Of a stretch of 33,304 bases of DNA, positions 7,750-16,386 are shown piece by piece. The notes below the pieces were generated by a model. The model was given only the letters and a program-made list of their open reading frames with translations, did no database searches and was not told the DNA's origin. Made by a program: the position numbers and the translations under genes. Each line of letters starts with the position of its first letter. Position 1 is the stretch's first letter. This DNA comes from Chloroflexi bacterium GWB2_54_36. Its GTDB lineage: Bacteria; Chloroflexota; Anaerolineae; Anaerolineales; Anaerolineaceae. The stretch spans positions 1-33,304 of the forward strand of contig MGMG01000019.1 of NCBI GenBank assembly GCA_001796355.1, read 5' to 3'.

Positions 7750-8679
7750 TCATGGAAGAGAACATTTCTCTCCGGAGGCATTGGACAGAACCAGACTGAC
7801 GCCTTGAAGCTGCGCATTATTTGCACCGTCGAAATAAATATATAACCCGTTGGATCCAACACCTACCGGCCATCCCAGATCGTCTTTTGTCAAAGTGGCG
7901 GGCGAATCAGGCAGGTTCCCTTCCCAGACGTTCGTACCCATCGTCACCTTAACAAAATCAGCCGATTCTTTTGTCCACCAAACCGTGATGCTGTCCAAGG
8001 TATATTCCACCCCGTTATTGACCAGAGTAATCGTATAGGGAGATGTGCCGGATGTATCTACCGTTAAGGTGCCATCGCAGGTGGGCAAAAGCGGCGTGGG
8101 GGTCACACCGGGTTCCGGCGTGGAAGTAATAGTAGGAGTACCCCCTGCAGGCGATGTTTCTACTGTGGGTGTTGGCCCTGATACTGACGTCGAAAGCGGG
8201 ACCGGCGCTAAGGTCCAATTCACGTAAACTTTCTTGATAATGGTCCGTCTTGCCGTTGAAGTGAGCGTAATCGGACTGCCGCCTGGCACCGGGATAAAGC
8301 CCGTGATAAATTCAAAGGGCACGGATGCCTTAACAACGACCCGGTCACCGGCTTTAGCATCTGCACAATTGTTGCTAACTAGCTGCAAATTCTTATCAAA
8401 GACCTCATAGCTCGTGGAGATGGACAGATCACCGGCCAGGAAACCGGCTCTTTCAGCCTCCGCTTCGATTGCGGTGTTGCAAAGATTGTCGACAGCCGCT
8501 CCATAGCGAGCGCCTTCACGAGCGGCCGCATAGACGGATGTGTAAACGATGAACAGCCGCCCGAATTCAAAAATCCCAAGCACAATTAATAAAAACACCG
8601 GGAAAGCCAGCGCGAATTCGACGATCCCTTGCGCCCGCTGTCCTTTTCGATTGTTTTGATTCAGCTTAACAAATGCCAT
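7750..8679 (-). CDS. TadE-family pseudopilin-like protein with Pro/Thr linker (cassette B)
   Basis: A 309-residue protein with the TadE motif AQGIVEFALAFPVFLLIVLG and IFEFGRLFIVYTSVYAAAREGARYGAA. A Pro/Thr/Ser-rich linker follows at about residues 155-200 (SGPTPTVETSPAGG, STPEPGVTPTPL), then a C-terminal beta-type domain with paired Cys. The ATG at 8679 has GAGGAGGTAGC upstream. It is the first gene of cassette B and the paralogue of 4696-5604. The gap to the response regulator stop at 8913 is 233 bases and AT-rich; it should hold the cassette promoter, but I cannot pick one with confidence. The two-component genes lie directly upstream on the same strand and may regulate it. Confidence 0.82.
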   Translation of the reverse strand: MAFVKLNQNNRKGQRAQGIVEFALAFPVFLLIVLGIFEFGRLFIVYTSVYAAAREGARYGAAVDNLCNTAIEAEAERAGFLAGDLSISTSYEVFDKNLQLVSNNCADAKAGDRVVVKASVPFEFITGFIPVPGGSPITLTSTARRTIIKKVYVNWTLAPVPLSTSVSGPTPTVETSPAGGTPTITSTPEPGVTPTPLLPTCDGTLTVDTSGTSPYTITLVNNGVEYTLDSITVWWTKESADFVKVTMGTNVWEGNLPDSPATLTKDDLGWPVGVGSNGLYIYFDGANNAQLQGVSLVLSNASGEKCSLP

Positions 8680-8912
8680 TTTTTGCTACCTCCTCGTGCC
8701 GGTATCATTCCCCCGGCTCCAGCCGAAATGGGTGGCAAATGATTCCACTCCTGCTGAATTCAAGAATACTCAAAACGCGACCCTAAGACTATCCGTATTA
8801 GTACTTAATTCTACCTTTTTACCTGTAGAAATCTTTAGTATTTTCATAGATTTTACCAATAATTGTTCCTTTCCCCCTGTTCCCCTTTACTTACAGTCTT
8901 GTCCATCTCCGG

Positions 8913-9554
8913 CTACTTATCCAGCGGCAGCAGTCCTTTTTTCATCGCCAGGCGGATCAGGTCAGCCTGCGAGTGAATATCCAGCTTGCGATTCAGGCTG
9001 GCGCGGTGCGCTTCCACTGTGCGTGGGCTGATCGACAATCGTTGCGCGATCTCAGCGGAATTTCGCCCCTCTGCCACCAGTTGCAAAATCTCACGCTCGC
9101 GAGTGGTCAAGGTATCGTAGGGTTCCAACGAGCCGGTCTTGACGCGTTGAATATACGCCGAAATGGCGCGTTCAGAAAAGGGGGAGCTCAAGTAGCGCTG
9201 ACCGGAAGCGACAATCCGGATGGCCTGGATCAATTCATTGGCCGTGGCATCTTTTAGTACGTACCCGGAGGCTCCTTTGCGCAGCGCCTCGATGACATAG
9301 GCTTCGTCGGCATGCATCGATAGTATTAAAACCGGGCTGATGCGCCACACCTGACGTGTAACTTCCAGACCGCTCAAACCGGGCATCATTAAATCCAACA
9401 CGCTCACCGCCGGCTTTTTCTGCTGGATCATCTCAAGCGCCTCATGGCCGTTGCTGGCCTCGCCAACAACCTGTAAATCTGCCTGCGAATCGATCAGCGC
9501 TCGCAGGCCTTGCCTCATCACAATATGATCATCCGCCAGTAACACTGTGATCAT
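8913..9554 (-). CDS. NarL/FixJ-type response regulator
   Basis: A 213-residue DNA-binding response regulator, partner of the kinase gene just upstream. The receiver domain (1-120) shows the acidic pair in LLADDH, the phosphoacceptor Asp in VLDLMMPG, Ser in ILSMHADE and Lys in GYVLKDAT. The C-terminal LuxR-type helix-turn-helix contains LTTREREILQLVAEGRNSAE and SPRTVEAHRASLNRKLD. The ATG at 9554 lies inside the 3' end of the kinase gene, a 26-base overlap that suggests translational coupling. A longer in-frame extension runs through the kinase gene and is not credible. Targets are unknown; the adjacent Tad cassettes downstream are candidates. Confidence 0.93.
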   Translation of the reverse strand: MITVLLADDHIVMRQGLRALIDSQADLQVVGEASNGHEALEMIQQKKPAVSVLDLMMPGLSGLEVTRQVWRISPVLILSMHADEAYVIEALRKGASGYVLKDATANELIQAIRIVASGQRYLSSPFSERAISAYIQRVKTGSLEPYDTLTTREREILQLVAEGRNSAEIAQRLSISPRTVEAHRASLNRKLDIHSQADLIRLAMKKGLLPLDK

Positions 9555-11247
9555 TGCCACTCCCTTCCACCGGCTGCGCCATTGCGGGCAGTTCAACCAG
9601 TATGGATGTCCCCCAGCCGGGCACTGAATCAATTGTAATCGAGCCGCCAACCAATGCAACCCGTTCCCGCATGCCGCGCAGTCCACGGGTGCGGTTGTTG
9701 GTAAACTCAGTCTCTGCCACGAACCCACCGCCGCGGTCCTCCACCTGGATGCTCAGGACGCCATCCCGATGCAGCGCCCGAACCGAAGCATCCCCGGCGC
9801 CTGAATGCCGCGCCACATTGGTAAGCGCCTCCTGGATGACCCGGTAAGTGGTGGTCTCGATCTCTGGACTGAAGCGGCTATCGGCCAGGCCGTTCTGTGA
9901 AAAATTGACCTTCACCCCGGTCAGTGAGGTGAACCGGTCGAAGTGCCAGAGCAAAGCAGGCAATAAACCCAGATCATCCAGCATGGTCGGCCGCAGATCC
10001 AGCGACAGGTTGCGCACCTTTTGGATGAGGTCATCTGCCAGGTCGCGGGCTTTTTTCTGGGCAGCGCCATTTTCCGTGCTGGTGTCCAGTTGCAATTTGA
10101 GACCGGTGAGCAGCTGCCCAATTTCGTCATGCAGCTCCAAAGCGATCTTACGGCGTTCAGCCTCCTGGATCTCCACCAGGCGGTTAGAGAGCGCCTGCAG
10201 GTTGGCCAGCATCCCGTTAATCTGATTGCTTACCAGGGTCAATTCATCGCGGCGGTCCACAGTCACCCGCGCCGAAAGATCACCGCCTGCACCAATCTGG
10301 GTTACCTCTTTGCCAAGTTTCCGGATACGGGCCAGTACCAGGCGGTCGAGCGCCAGAAAGGTCATGACGCTGAATAATAGCGCCCCCATAACGATGGCGG
10401 TGGTGAGATACAAAAGTACCAGTTGGCTGTTGCGATAGAGCGTGCGCCCCTGTTCCACCTGCAGAATATACGCCGGCGAACCATAAAAATCATTTAATAA
10501 AGCATAACCGGCCATCTGTGTCTCGCTGGTGGAAACGGCAGCTATGGGGTTTTCGGCAGTGATCGCCAGTTTGGCATCAGCAAATTCCGGTGGCAAATTC
10601 GCCTGGCTGTATGGCAGTATGGTCAACGGGAGGCGCACAATCGTGGAGATGCGATTCAGTTGGTGAGCATCCAGGTAACGCCCGATGATAAGCGTACCGC
10701 CGGTTGGTCCTTCGCCGCTGCTTTTCAGCAAGGGAGCTGATACCACCAGCAGCGGCCCGCGGTTGGTGGCAATCAACCCTGAACGCGGCTCGCGGTCATC
10801 GCTGGTGCGTAACAGCGCATCACCAGGTTTTATTTGCTCGCGCAGCCCGGCAGGAAAATCGATTTCCGAATCGGCTTGCCCGCCAGCAATCTGCGCATGG
10901 ACGATCCCGCCCTCCAGAGAGATAAATGCCATCAAGTCTATGTTGAGCCCGAGTAAGACAGAATCACTCAGATTGCGTTGAATATAATCTGAGCTGCCGG
11001 TGCGGATGTAGTCGTAGCTTTCATCGCGGCTGGACCAGGTGTGAACTGCATCCGTCAATGTGACGCGCTCGTTTTCCAGAAGTCCCAGCACGCGCTGGAC
11101 GTTCAGCACAGCAGAGCGATTCTCTTCATCGCGGAAATGCGGCACAAGGATGCTTTGCAGACTGATGGAGAGGATTAACACCAGGCCGACAAAGGTCAGG
11201 AGGATGACACCCAGGATGGTCCAACGGAGATTCAAAAACACTTCCAA
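9529..11247 (-). CDS. Sensor histidine kinase (CHASE4-HAMP-HisKA_3-HATPase)
   Basis: A 572-residue membrane kinase of the NarX/DegS-like class. TM1 is at about 11-32. The extracytoplasmic sensor (33-270) resembles CHASE4, with the typical WSSRDESYDYI at 71-81. TM2 is at about 275-299, followed by a HAMP segment. The HisKA_3 dimerisation region holds H373 in ERRKIALELHDEIGQ. The ATPase N-box is at 471-482 (IQEALTNVARHS), with G-boxes DRGGGF and GLRGMRERV. It overlaps the downstream response regulator gene by 26 bases and should phosphorylate it. The signal sensed is unknown. Confidence 0.93.
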   Translation of the reverse strand: MEVFLNLRWTILGVILLTFVGLVLILSISLQSILVPHFRDEENRSAVLNVQRVLGLLENERVTLTDAVHTWSSRDESYDYIRTGSSDYIQRNLSDSVLLGLNIDLMAFISLEGGIVHAQIAGGQADSEIDFPAGLREQIKPGDALLRTSDDREPRSGLIATNRGPLLVVSAPLLKSSGEGPTGGTLIIGRYLDAHQLNRISTIVRLPLTILPYSQANLPPEFADAKLAITAENPIAAVSTSETQMAGYALLNDFYGSPAYILQVEQGRTLYRNSQLVLLYLTTAIVMGALLFSVMTFLALDRLVLARIRKLGKEVTQIGAGGDLSARVTVDRRDELTLVSNQINGMLANLQALSNRLVEIQEAERRKIALELHDEIGQLLTGLKLQLDTSTENGAAQKKARDLADDLIQKVRNLSLDLRPTMLDDLGLLPALLWHFDRFTSLTGVKVNFSQNGLADSRFSPEIETTTYRVIQEALTNVARHSGAGDASVRALHRDGVLSIQVEDRGGGFVAETEFTNNRTRGLRGMRERVALVGGSITIDSVPGWGTSILVELPAMAQPVEGSGNDHSVTGG

Positions 11248-11350
11248 TCAGGCGGTGGTAGCTGTTTAATGAAGAGAGCAGAAGCCGCATGAAGGCGCTT
11301 CAACCTGATTATACAGAGATTCTCACCCGAGGGATACGGACTTTGATTTT

Positions 11351-11401
11351 GGTGCATTGCACCTGGTGCCAGGTTGGGTGCGAGGCACTTTATAAGTGCC
11401 T
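11351..11401. repeat. Two small dyads in the kinase upstream region
   Basis: GGTGCATTGCACC (11351-11363) and the hairpin AGGCACTT-TAT-AAGTGCCT (11383-11401) lie close together. Neither has a T-tract. They resemble dispersed GGTGC/GCACC repeats rather than a promoter. Confidence 0.45.
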
Positions 11402-11439
11402 TGCACCTGCCTTTGACATTTGTTTCGACCTGTCAAGAG

Positions 11440-11574
11440 CAGGTGCATCGCTCCTTGATCCGTGACTAATAGGCCTGTTTTTAAACCAGGAGCAACGCAC
11501 CCGATGCCAGGTGGGGTTGCTCCTTGATCAGTGATCAATGGGCCTGTTATTAAACCAGGAGCAACGCACCCTGA
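11440..11574. repeat. Two tandem ~69-bp direct repeats, each with a dyad
   Basis: Two copies, starting at GCTCCTTGATC 11450 and 11519, are 69 bases apart and match over about 56 bases with few differences. Each contains GCTCCT near its start and AGGAGC near its end, so each can fold, and each ends GGAGCAACGCACC. They fill most of the 337-base gap between the kinase start (11247) and the EamA stop (11585). No gene is seen in the gap. Confidence 0.75.
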
Positions 11575-11584
11575 TGTACGCTGG

Positions 11585-12469
11585 CTATGCCACGGATTCC
11601 ACAGCCTGGCTTCGCGCCGCTGCTCGTTTGGCGCCCCACTCATTCATCAGCAGCGCAGCCAGCACAATCAACCCGCCGATCAGCAGGTGCGGCAGGCTGG
11701 CTTTTTCGCCAAAGAAAATCAGCGAGACCGCCACTGCCAGCGGAATTTTGAGGTCGTTGAACACTGCCAGGGTACCGGTATGAACCTTGCGCGCGCCAAC
11801 ATTCCACATAAAAAAGCACACGCCAGAGGCAATGGCGCCCAGGTAGATCAGCGTCAGTAGTTGACTGCCGGTCAGCGCCATGGTCTGCCAGGGGGTGGTG
11901 AAAACTGCCGGCAGGCCGGCTGCCAGCGCGCCGCCCAGGTACAGCAGCCCGAAGATGCGGGTGTCAATCAGTTCGGGATATTTTTTTAGGGTTTCTTTGT
12001 AATCCACCTGGCCAAAGGCGAAAGCAAGGTTGCTGACCTGCACCACCAGAAAACCGGTCAAAAGCTCGGGGCGCAGCAGGTTGCCTTCCTTGACAACCGT
12101 CGTGCCGGCGATCGCCAGCACCGTTGCTGCCAAACTGATGGGGTGGAAGCGATTCTGGTAGGCATCATTGATCAAAGTGACGTAAAGCGGCGTGAAAATT
12201 GTAAACAGTGCCACCTCATACGCCTGCAGGTATTGGAAGGCATAGGTGTAAGCGATATACATCAACCCGTATTGCACAGCGCCCGTCAAGATCAAGCGCA
12301 GGCGCAGGCGCCCGGGTACATTGCGCAGCCGCAAAAATGGCAAAAATACCGCCAGAGAAATCACCAAGCGGGCTGCCGCAACAAAATTAGCATCCAGACC
12401 AGTCAACTGGCCTTTGATGAGCCCAAAAGAAAACGCCCAGATCAGCGAAACAACCAACAAATAAATCAT
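11585..12469 (-). CDS. EamA/DMT-family transporter
   Basis: A 294-residue integral membrane protein of the drug/metabolite transporter superfamily. It shows about ten hydrophobic helices in two repeated EamA halves. The first half starts YLLVVSLIWAFSFGLIKG, and the second contains LLTLIYLGAIASGVCFFMWNVGARKV, a typical EamA helix with a Gly/Ser-rich turn, and GEKASLPHLLIGGLIVLAA. Substrates of this family (amino acids, metabolites, drugs) cannot be predicted from sequence. The ATG at 12469 has only a weak upstream GGTGGTG. It is a single gene on the minus strand with direct repeats after its stop. Confidence 0.88.
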   Translation of the reverse strand: MIYLLVVSLIWAFSFGLIKGQLTGLDANFVAAARLVISLAVFLPFLRLRNVPGRLRLRLILTGAVQYGLMYIAYTYAFQYLQAYEVALFTIFTPLYVTLINDAYQNRFHPISLAATVLAIAGTTVVKEGNLLRPELLTGFLVVQVSNLAFAFGQVDYKETLKKYPELIDTRIFGLLYLGGALAAGLPAVFTTPWQTMALTGSQLLTLIYLGAIASGVCFFMWNVGARKVHTGTLAVFNDLKIPLAVAVSLIFFGEKASLPHLLIGGLIVLAALLMNEWGAKRAAARSQAVESVA

Positions 12470-12775
12470 GCTGCACCACCAGTTTGGTTTTTTTACATCT
12501 CGATTATATGGAAATTAACCCGCACATTCTACAGAAGAAGCGTGGCTGGTGTTGTTTGTCTGCTGAAATCGGGATGGTTGTCTGACAAACCCTCTTTAAA
12601 TTATGACCTTCCTCCTCATTCCACCGCCTACCTGCTTAAGTTTGATCACGCCCCATAGGCGTTATGGTATAAAGTGAAAGCTTTCCAAATCCCCCTTTAC
12701 CCAATTTAAATATTTTCCTTCCGGTAGATCGGCATCCCTCGAGAGCATATATCCATTTGAACAAGGAGAACCCTG
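12470..12775. other. Divergent intergenic region between EamA and TerC-like genes
   Basis: These 306 bases should carry the promoters of two divergent genes. On the minus strand, TATAAT (12503-12508) is a possible -10 for the EamA gene but no good -35 is present. On the plus strand, TATAAA near 12665 is a weak -10 candidate for the TerC-like gene. AAGGAGA at 12763-12769 is its ribosome site. I looked for a manganese (yybP-ykoY) riboswitch, common before TerC-like genes, and did not see one. Confidence 0.4.
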
Positions 12776-13639
12776 GTGGACTGGTCATTTATTGCCATAG
12801 TAATTCAGCTTATCTTTTTGGAGGGAATTCTCTCCATTGATAATGCTGCCATCCTGGGGGCGATGGTGTCCGTTTTACCAGATCATGAACCGATTCCCTG
12901 GCCGAACAAGCTGGCAAAACTGGGGCAGATTCTGGACAAACCGCTTGGCTTTCAGCGCACAGCCGCGCTGCGGGTAGGTTTGATCGGCGCTTATGTTGGC
13001 CGCGGGCTCATGCTGCTGGCAGCCAGCTATATCATCCAGAACCCCTGGCTTAAACTGATCGGGGCAGCTTACCTCATCCGCCTAGCGCTGGACGATTTGA
13101 GCGCGCCCGGGCACGGCGGCGAGGAAGGCGATTCGGACCGTCAGCTCAAACCGGGCAGCTTCTGGCTGGTGGTTTTGAACGTCGAATTGATGGATCTGGC
13201 TTTCTCGCTGGACAATGTGGTAGCGGCGGTGTCGCTCTCCGATCATATTCTGGTTGTGATGCTCGGTGTTGCCATTGGTATTTTAGTCATGCGTTTCGCC
13301 GCCGGTATTTTCAGCGTAGTTGTGCTGCGCGCACCAATACTGAAGACAGCAGCCTATATTCTGGTGTTCAACATCGGCGTCGAACTGCTGCTGGAAGACT
13401 TCCACATCATGGAATTCTCCGACTGGGCGCGCTTCGGCATTTCCATTGCCACCATCGGGCTCACCCTGGCATATGCTTACCTGCCGTTTATGAAAATTTT
13501 CCGCCCGCTGCTAATTTGGCTCAGCCAGGGGCTGCGGCTGGTTAACGGGATTATTTCCTGGGCGTTGGAACCGCTGCGCGGCGTCTGGTGGCTGGTTAGC
13601 CAGATCTTTAAAAAAGGACCTGAACCCTCCGCGTCATAA
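12776..13639 (+). CDS. TerC-family integral membrane protein
   Basis: A 287-residue multi-span membrane protein of the TerC/Alx-like family, whose members act in metal (often manganese) efflux or metalation of exported proteins. The acidic membrane motifs typical of the family are visible: EGILSIDNAAILGAMV at about 15-30 and the repeat-like MDLAFSLDNVVAAVSL near 140, each with an N-terminal Asp/Asn pair inside a helix. Seven or so hydrophobic helices are evident. The start is GTG at 12776 with AAGGAG six bases upstream. It is monocistronic and is followed by a strong hairpin. The transported ion is not determinable here. Confidence 0.87.
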   Translation: MDWSFIAIVIQLIFLEGILSIDNAAILGAMVSVLPDHEPIPWPNKLAKLGQILDKPLGFQRTAALRVGLIGAYVGRGLMLLAASYIIQNPWLKLIGAAYLIRLALDDLSAPGHGGEEGDSDRQLKPGSFWLVVLNVELMDLAFSLDNVVAAVSLSDHILVVMLGVAIGILVMRFAAGIFSVVVLRAPILKTAAYILVFNIGVELLLEDFHIMEFSDWARFGISIATIGLTLAYAYLPFMKIFRPLLIWLSQGLRLVNGIISWALEPLRGVWWLVSQIFKKGPEPSAS

Positions 13640-13655
13640 GAGAATATTAAATAAT

Positions 13656-13687
13656 AAATACGGGCGGCTCGCAAGCCGCCCGTATTT
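13656..13687 (+). terminator. Hairpin terminator after TerC-like gene
   Basis: AAATACGGGCGGCT (13656-13669) pairs with AGCCGCCCGTATTT (13674-13687) around a 4-base loop, then TGTT follows. It lies 16 bases past the stop at 13639 and may double as a dispersed palindrome, since its core recurs near 2607. Confidence 0.7.
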
Positions 13688-13688
13688 T

Positions 13689-13831
13689 GTTCGCAATGAC
13701 GGAAAAACAGTTGTCATCACGAGCGAACCCAGTGAGCGTGGTGATCTGGGATGGCCCATCCCATGCGCTATCCACAAGCATTTAAACGGAATAGCCGAGG
13801 TGGATTGCTTCGCTTTGCTCGCAATGACAAG
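13689..13831. repeat. Dispersed inverted repeat with TCGCAATGAC ends
   Basis: The region starts TTCGCAATGACGG and ends GCTCGCAATGACAAG, with internal GTCATCACGAGCGAA, so GTCAT..GAGCGAA pairs with TTGCTCGCAATGAC. Similar CAATGAC/GTCATTGCGAG repeats are common between genes in diverse bacteria. No coding potential is seen. Confidence 0.6.
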
Positions 13832-13837
13832 TAAAAA

Positions 13838-14275
13838 TTACAACTTCTTTTCCATCCAGACCACCTGGGTGGTGCCAAAATAATGCGTTGGCAGCCCGGC
13901 GATCTTGTAACCCGCTTGCTCAAAATAAAGAGTGGTGTTCAGGCGTGAAAAGCAGCCTAGAGTATGGTAGCCCATCTCGTGCGAGTGAGCTTCAACGGCG
14001 TCTATCAGCAATTTACCAATCCCTTGCCGCTGGCGCGCGCTGGACACGGCCATGTGCGAATAACAACCCACACCCGGTTCTTTTTCGTAAATCTTAATGA
14101 CGCCAACGACCTCATTGGTCGCGGTATCCACTGCCATGAAGTGATGGCTGATCGGCTCGTAGTCATCTTTTTCGGTTCCTCTCACCTGAGCCCACGGTTG
14201 GCGCAATAGCCGATAGCGTAAATCATAATAAGCCTTGAAATCCTCACGGGTTTTCGGCGTTCTAATTTCAATCAT
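13838..14275 (-). CDS. GNAT-family N-acetyltransferase
   Basis: A 145-residue acetyl-CoA-dependent acyltransferase of the GNAT fold. The acetyl-CoA pyrophosphate loop is RQRQGIGKLL, after strand SHMAVS, and motif B contains LNTTLYFEQAGYKIAG. Full length for the family. The ATG at 14275 has AAGGAG nine bases upstream. The N-terminal EIRTPKTREDFKAYYDLRYRLLRQPW is a form common in GNAT proteins with small-molecule substrates. The acceptor is unknown. It stands between the TerC-like gene and the ABC importer operon. Confidence 0.87.
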   Translation of the reverse strand: MIEIRTPKTREDFKAYYDLRYRLLRQPWAQVRGTEKDDYEPISHHFMAVDTATNEVVGVIKIYEKEPGVGCYSHMAVSSARQRQGIGKLLIDAVEAHSHEMGYHTLGCFSRLNTTLYFEQAGYKIAGLPTHYFGTTQVVWMEKKL

Positions 14276-14385
14276 GGCAGGAGTCTCCTTAAGCTTGCCC
14301 GGTGGGCAGGTGCGGTGGTTTTTTTATTATACGTCCAAGGTTGTGCCGGATGCAACCTGTTCGGTGATTGCTACGGGAAACCACA

Positions 14386-14411
14386 GCGGGGCAGAGGTAC
14401 CTCTGCCCCGC
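14386..14411. terminator. 26-base perfect palindrome after the ABC importer operon
   Basis: GCGGGGCAGAGG, TA, CCTCTGCCCCGC form a perfect palindrome 29 bases downstream of the last permease stop (14440, minus strand). It has no U-tract, so it may be a transcript-end stabiliser or a dispersed palindrome. Confidence 0.45.
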
Positions 14412-14439
14412 GCCGGGAAACCTTGCTTCTCAGGCAGCG

Positions 14440-15372
14440 CTACAACGATCGTTTTTCCCGGTCATAATTATTGCCAAGGAAGCCGGGAACCCGCGTTTTG
14501 CGGAAGGTGAACATCATCACCAGGATAGTGGCAAGATACGGCACCATGAGCAGATACTGATACGGAATGGCAATGCCACCCGCCTGGAAGCGGTATGAGG
14601 CCACTTCGATACCCGCAAAGAACAAGGAGCCGTACAGCACGGGCAGTGGACTCCAACCCGCAAAGAAGGTCAGGGCAATCGTCAACCAACCGCGTCCCTT
14701 GACCATGCCTTCGGTGAAGGTGCCCGTGTAGACCATGGGCAGATAGGCGCCAGCCAGACCGATCAACATGCCGCCGAGGATGGCAGTCACGTAACGGTGT
14801 TTGCTGGTATTGATGCCTAGGCTGTCAGCGGCGTTGGGGTTTTCACCGACTGAGCGCAGTTCCAGCCCAAGCTGGGTGCGGAAGAGGAAATACCACAACC
14901 CGATCGAAAGCACGATTGCAAAGTAAACCAAGATGTTATGGCTGAACAAAACCGTCCCAAGAAACGGGATCTGGCTCAACAGCGGAATGGGCAAATCCTG
15001 GAGCGTTGGGATGAGCGGCTGTGACAGGGTAACGCCAATCACCAGCTTCGGGATTAAAGTGGACAGTCCCGTGCCAATGAATAACAAAGAAAGACCGATG
15101 ACGAACTGGTTCATTTTCAATGTCGTGGTGAAGTACGCCAGCGCCAGACCAAAGATGCCGCCAACCAGCACTGCGGCTGCGATTCCAACCAGCGTGCTGC
15201 CGCCAGCCAGATAGCTGCCGATAAACCCAAGAGAGGCGCCAACCAGCATGATGCCCTCCTGGGCAACGTTAAATACGCCTGTTCGCCCGCCCAGCATGGT
15301 ACCTTGTGCCGCAAGAACGAACGGGACCATCGATAAAAGCGTAAGGCGCAAGAAGGTGACGAGTGAATCCAT
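14440..15372 (-). CDS. Nucleoside/simple-sugar ABC transporter permease (YufQ/NupQ-like)
   Basis: A 310-residue inner-membrane permease with eight to nine hydrophobic segments. The N-terminus contains GGRTGVFNVAQEGIMLVGA, a conserved motif of the YufQ-type permeases of BMP-dependent importers. The conserved loop LRSVGENPNAADSLGI (near 180) is the likely contact with the ATPase. It starts six bases after the stop of the other permease, so the two are co-translated and probably form a heterodimeric channel. It is the last gene of the operon before a 26-base palindrome. Confidence 0.9.
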   Translation of the reverse strand: MDSLVTFLRLTLLSMVPFVLAAQGTMLGGRTGVFNVAQEGIMLVGASLGFIGSYLAGGSTLVGIAAAVLVGGIFGLALAYFTTTLKMNQFVIGLSLLFIGTGLSTLIPKLVIGVTLSQPLIPTLQDLPIPLLSQIPFLGTVLFSHNILVYFAIVLSIGLWYFLFRTQLGLELRSVGENPNAADSLGINTSKHRYVTAILGGMLIGLAGAYLPMVYTGTFTEGMVKGRGWLTIALTFFAGWSPLPVLYGSLFFAGIEVASYRFQAGGIAIPYQYLLMVPYLATILVMMFTFRKTRVPGFLGNNYDREKRSL

Positions 15373-15378
15373 AGTTGT

Positions 15379-16386
15379 TTACCTCCTGCGGAACACATCT
15401 GAAAGCAGCACAAAGAGTAACACCAGCGCTTCCACGATGAAAACCATCTCGATCGGGACATTCATGGTGCGCTGCATCGCGCTCGCGCCGATTTCCAGAA
15501 TAGCAATGAAAAATGCCACAAACGGAACTGCCAGGTTATTTCCCCGGGAGATCAGGGCAATGATTACGCCCAGTACCAGAAAGTTATGCTGCAGGCCGAC
15601 AATTAATCGGTGCTGCACCCCGGCGACCTCGATAACGCCCGAAAGCCCGGCGATAGCGCCTGCTAGAACGATCGAGAACACAAACATGCGTTTGACATTG
15701 ATGCCGAAGACCGCAGCTGCGCGCGGGTTGGCGCCCGTAGCGACCAGCTCGTAACCGCCTGTAGTGCGCGTGGTGTATAGGTAAACCCCCGCTGCCACCA
15801 GCAGCGCCAGAATCAAGCCGGCGTTCAAGGGTGGATTCTTGATCAGCATGGGTAAAAAGCCGCCCTGTCCAATCTGTACCGTGGTGGGGTGACCGGCTAC
15901 CGGGTCACGGAGCGAACCGGTAGCTACCAGATCGATGATCTGAAAGGAGACGAAGTTCAGCAGCATCGAGGTCAAGATTTCGTTGATGTTGAATTTGTAC
16001 AGCAGCCAGGCCGGGATGAACCCCCAAATTGCGCCCGCCGCCACGCCTGCCAGGACGACCAGCGGCAGCAGGATCACCGCTGGCAGGTCAGCGCCGAGAA
16101 TGCCGACGACTGAAGCCGCGATTGCGCCAACGATCATCTGTCCTTCGCCGCCCATATTGAATTTACCAGCGGTCAAAGGAATGGTGAACGCCAACGCCTG
16201 CAAGGTGAGCGGGATGAACTTTAGCAGGGTTTGCACAAAGCCGTTTGGCGTGCGGAAGGATGTAAACAGGATCGTTTCATACGCCTGGAACACGTTCGCG
16301 CCAGTCAGGGCAATAAAAATGCCGGCGGCTGCGAACGAGGCGATGATTGCGATCACATAGGGAACCAGTTTGCGTACAATCGTCAT
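15379..16386 (-). CDS. Nucleoside/simple-sugar ABC transporter permease (YufP/NupP-like)
   Basis: A 335-residue inner-membrane permease with eight to ten hydrophobic helices. The YufP-type features GKFNMGGEGQMIVGAIAA and the ATPase-coupling loop LVATGANPRAAAVFGINVKR are present. Its ATG overlaps the ATPase stop as ATGA, which suggests translational coupling. Together with the 14440-15372 permease it forms the membrane pore of a BMP-dependent importer. Confidence 0.9.
   Translation of the reverse strand: MTIVRKLVPYVIAIIASFAAAGIFIALTGANVFQAYETILFTSFRTPNGFVQTLLKFIPLTLQALAFTIPLTAGKFNMGGEGQMIVGAIAASVVGILGADLPAVILLPLVVLAGVAAGAIWGFIPAWLLYKFNINEILTSMLLNFVSFQIIDLVATGSLRDPVAGHPTTVQIGQGGFLPMLIKNPPLNAGLILALLVAAGVYLYTTRTTGGYELVATGANPRAAAVFGINVKRMFVFSIVLAGAIAGLSGVIEVAGVQHRLIVGLQHNFLVLGVIIALISRGNNLAVPFVAFFIAILEIGASAMQRTMNVPIEMVFIVEALVLLFVLLSDVFRRR

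Noticed and set aside
11340-11580. CRISPR array
   Set aside because: There are only two 69-base tandem units with diverged copies, no regular spacers and no cas genes.
12640-12770. Manganese riboswitch before the TerC-like gene
   Set aside because: The conserved loops of the yybP-ykoY type are not present.
13689-13831. Insertion-sequence remnant
   Set aside because: Ends are inverted but there is no transposase trace; it fits a common dispersed repeat better.
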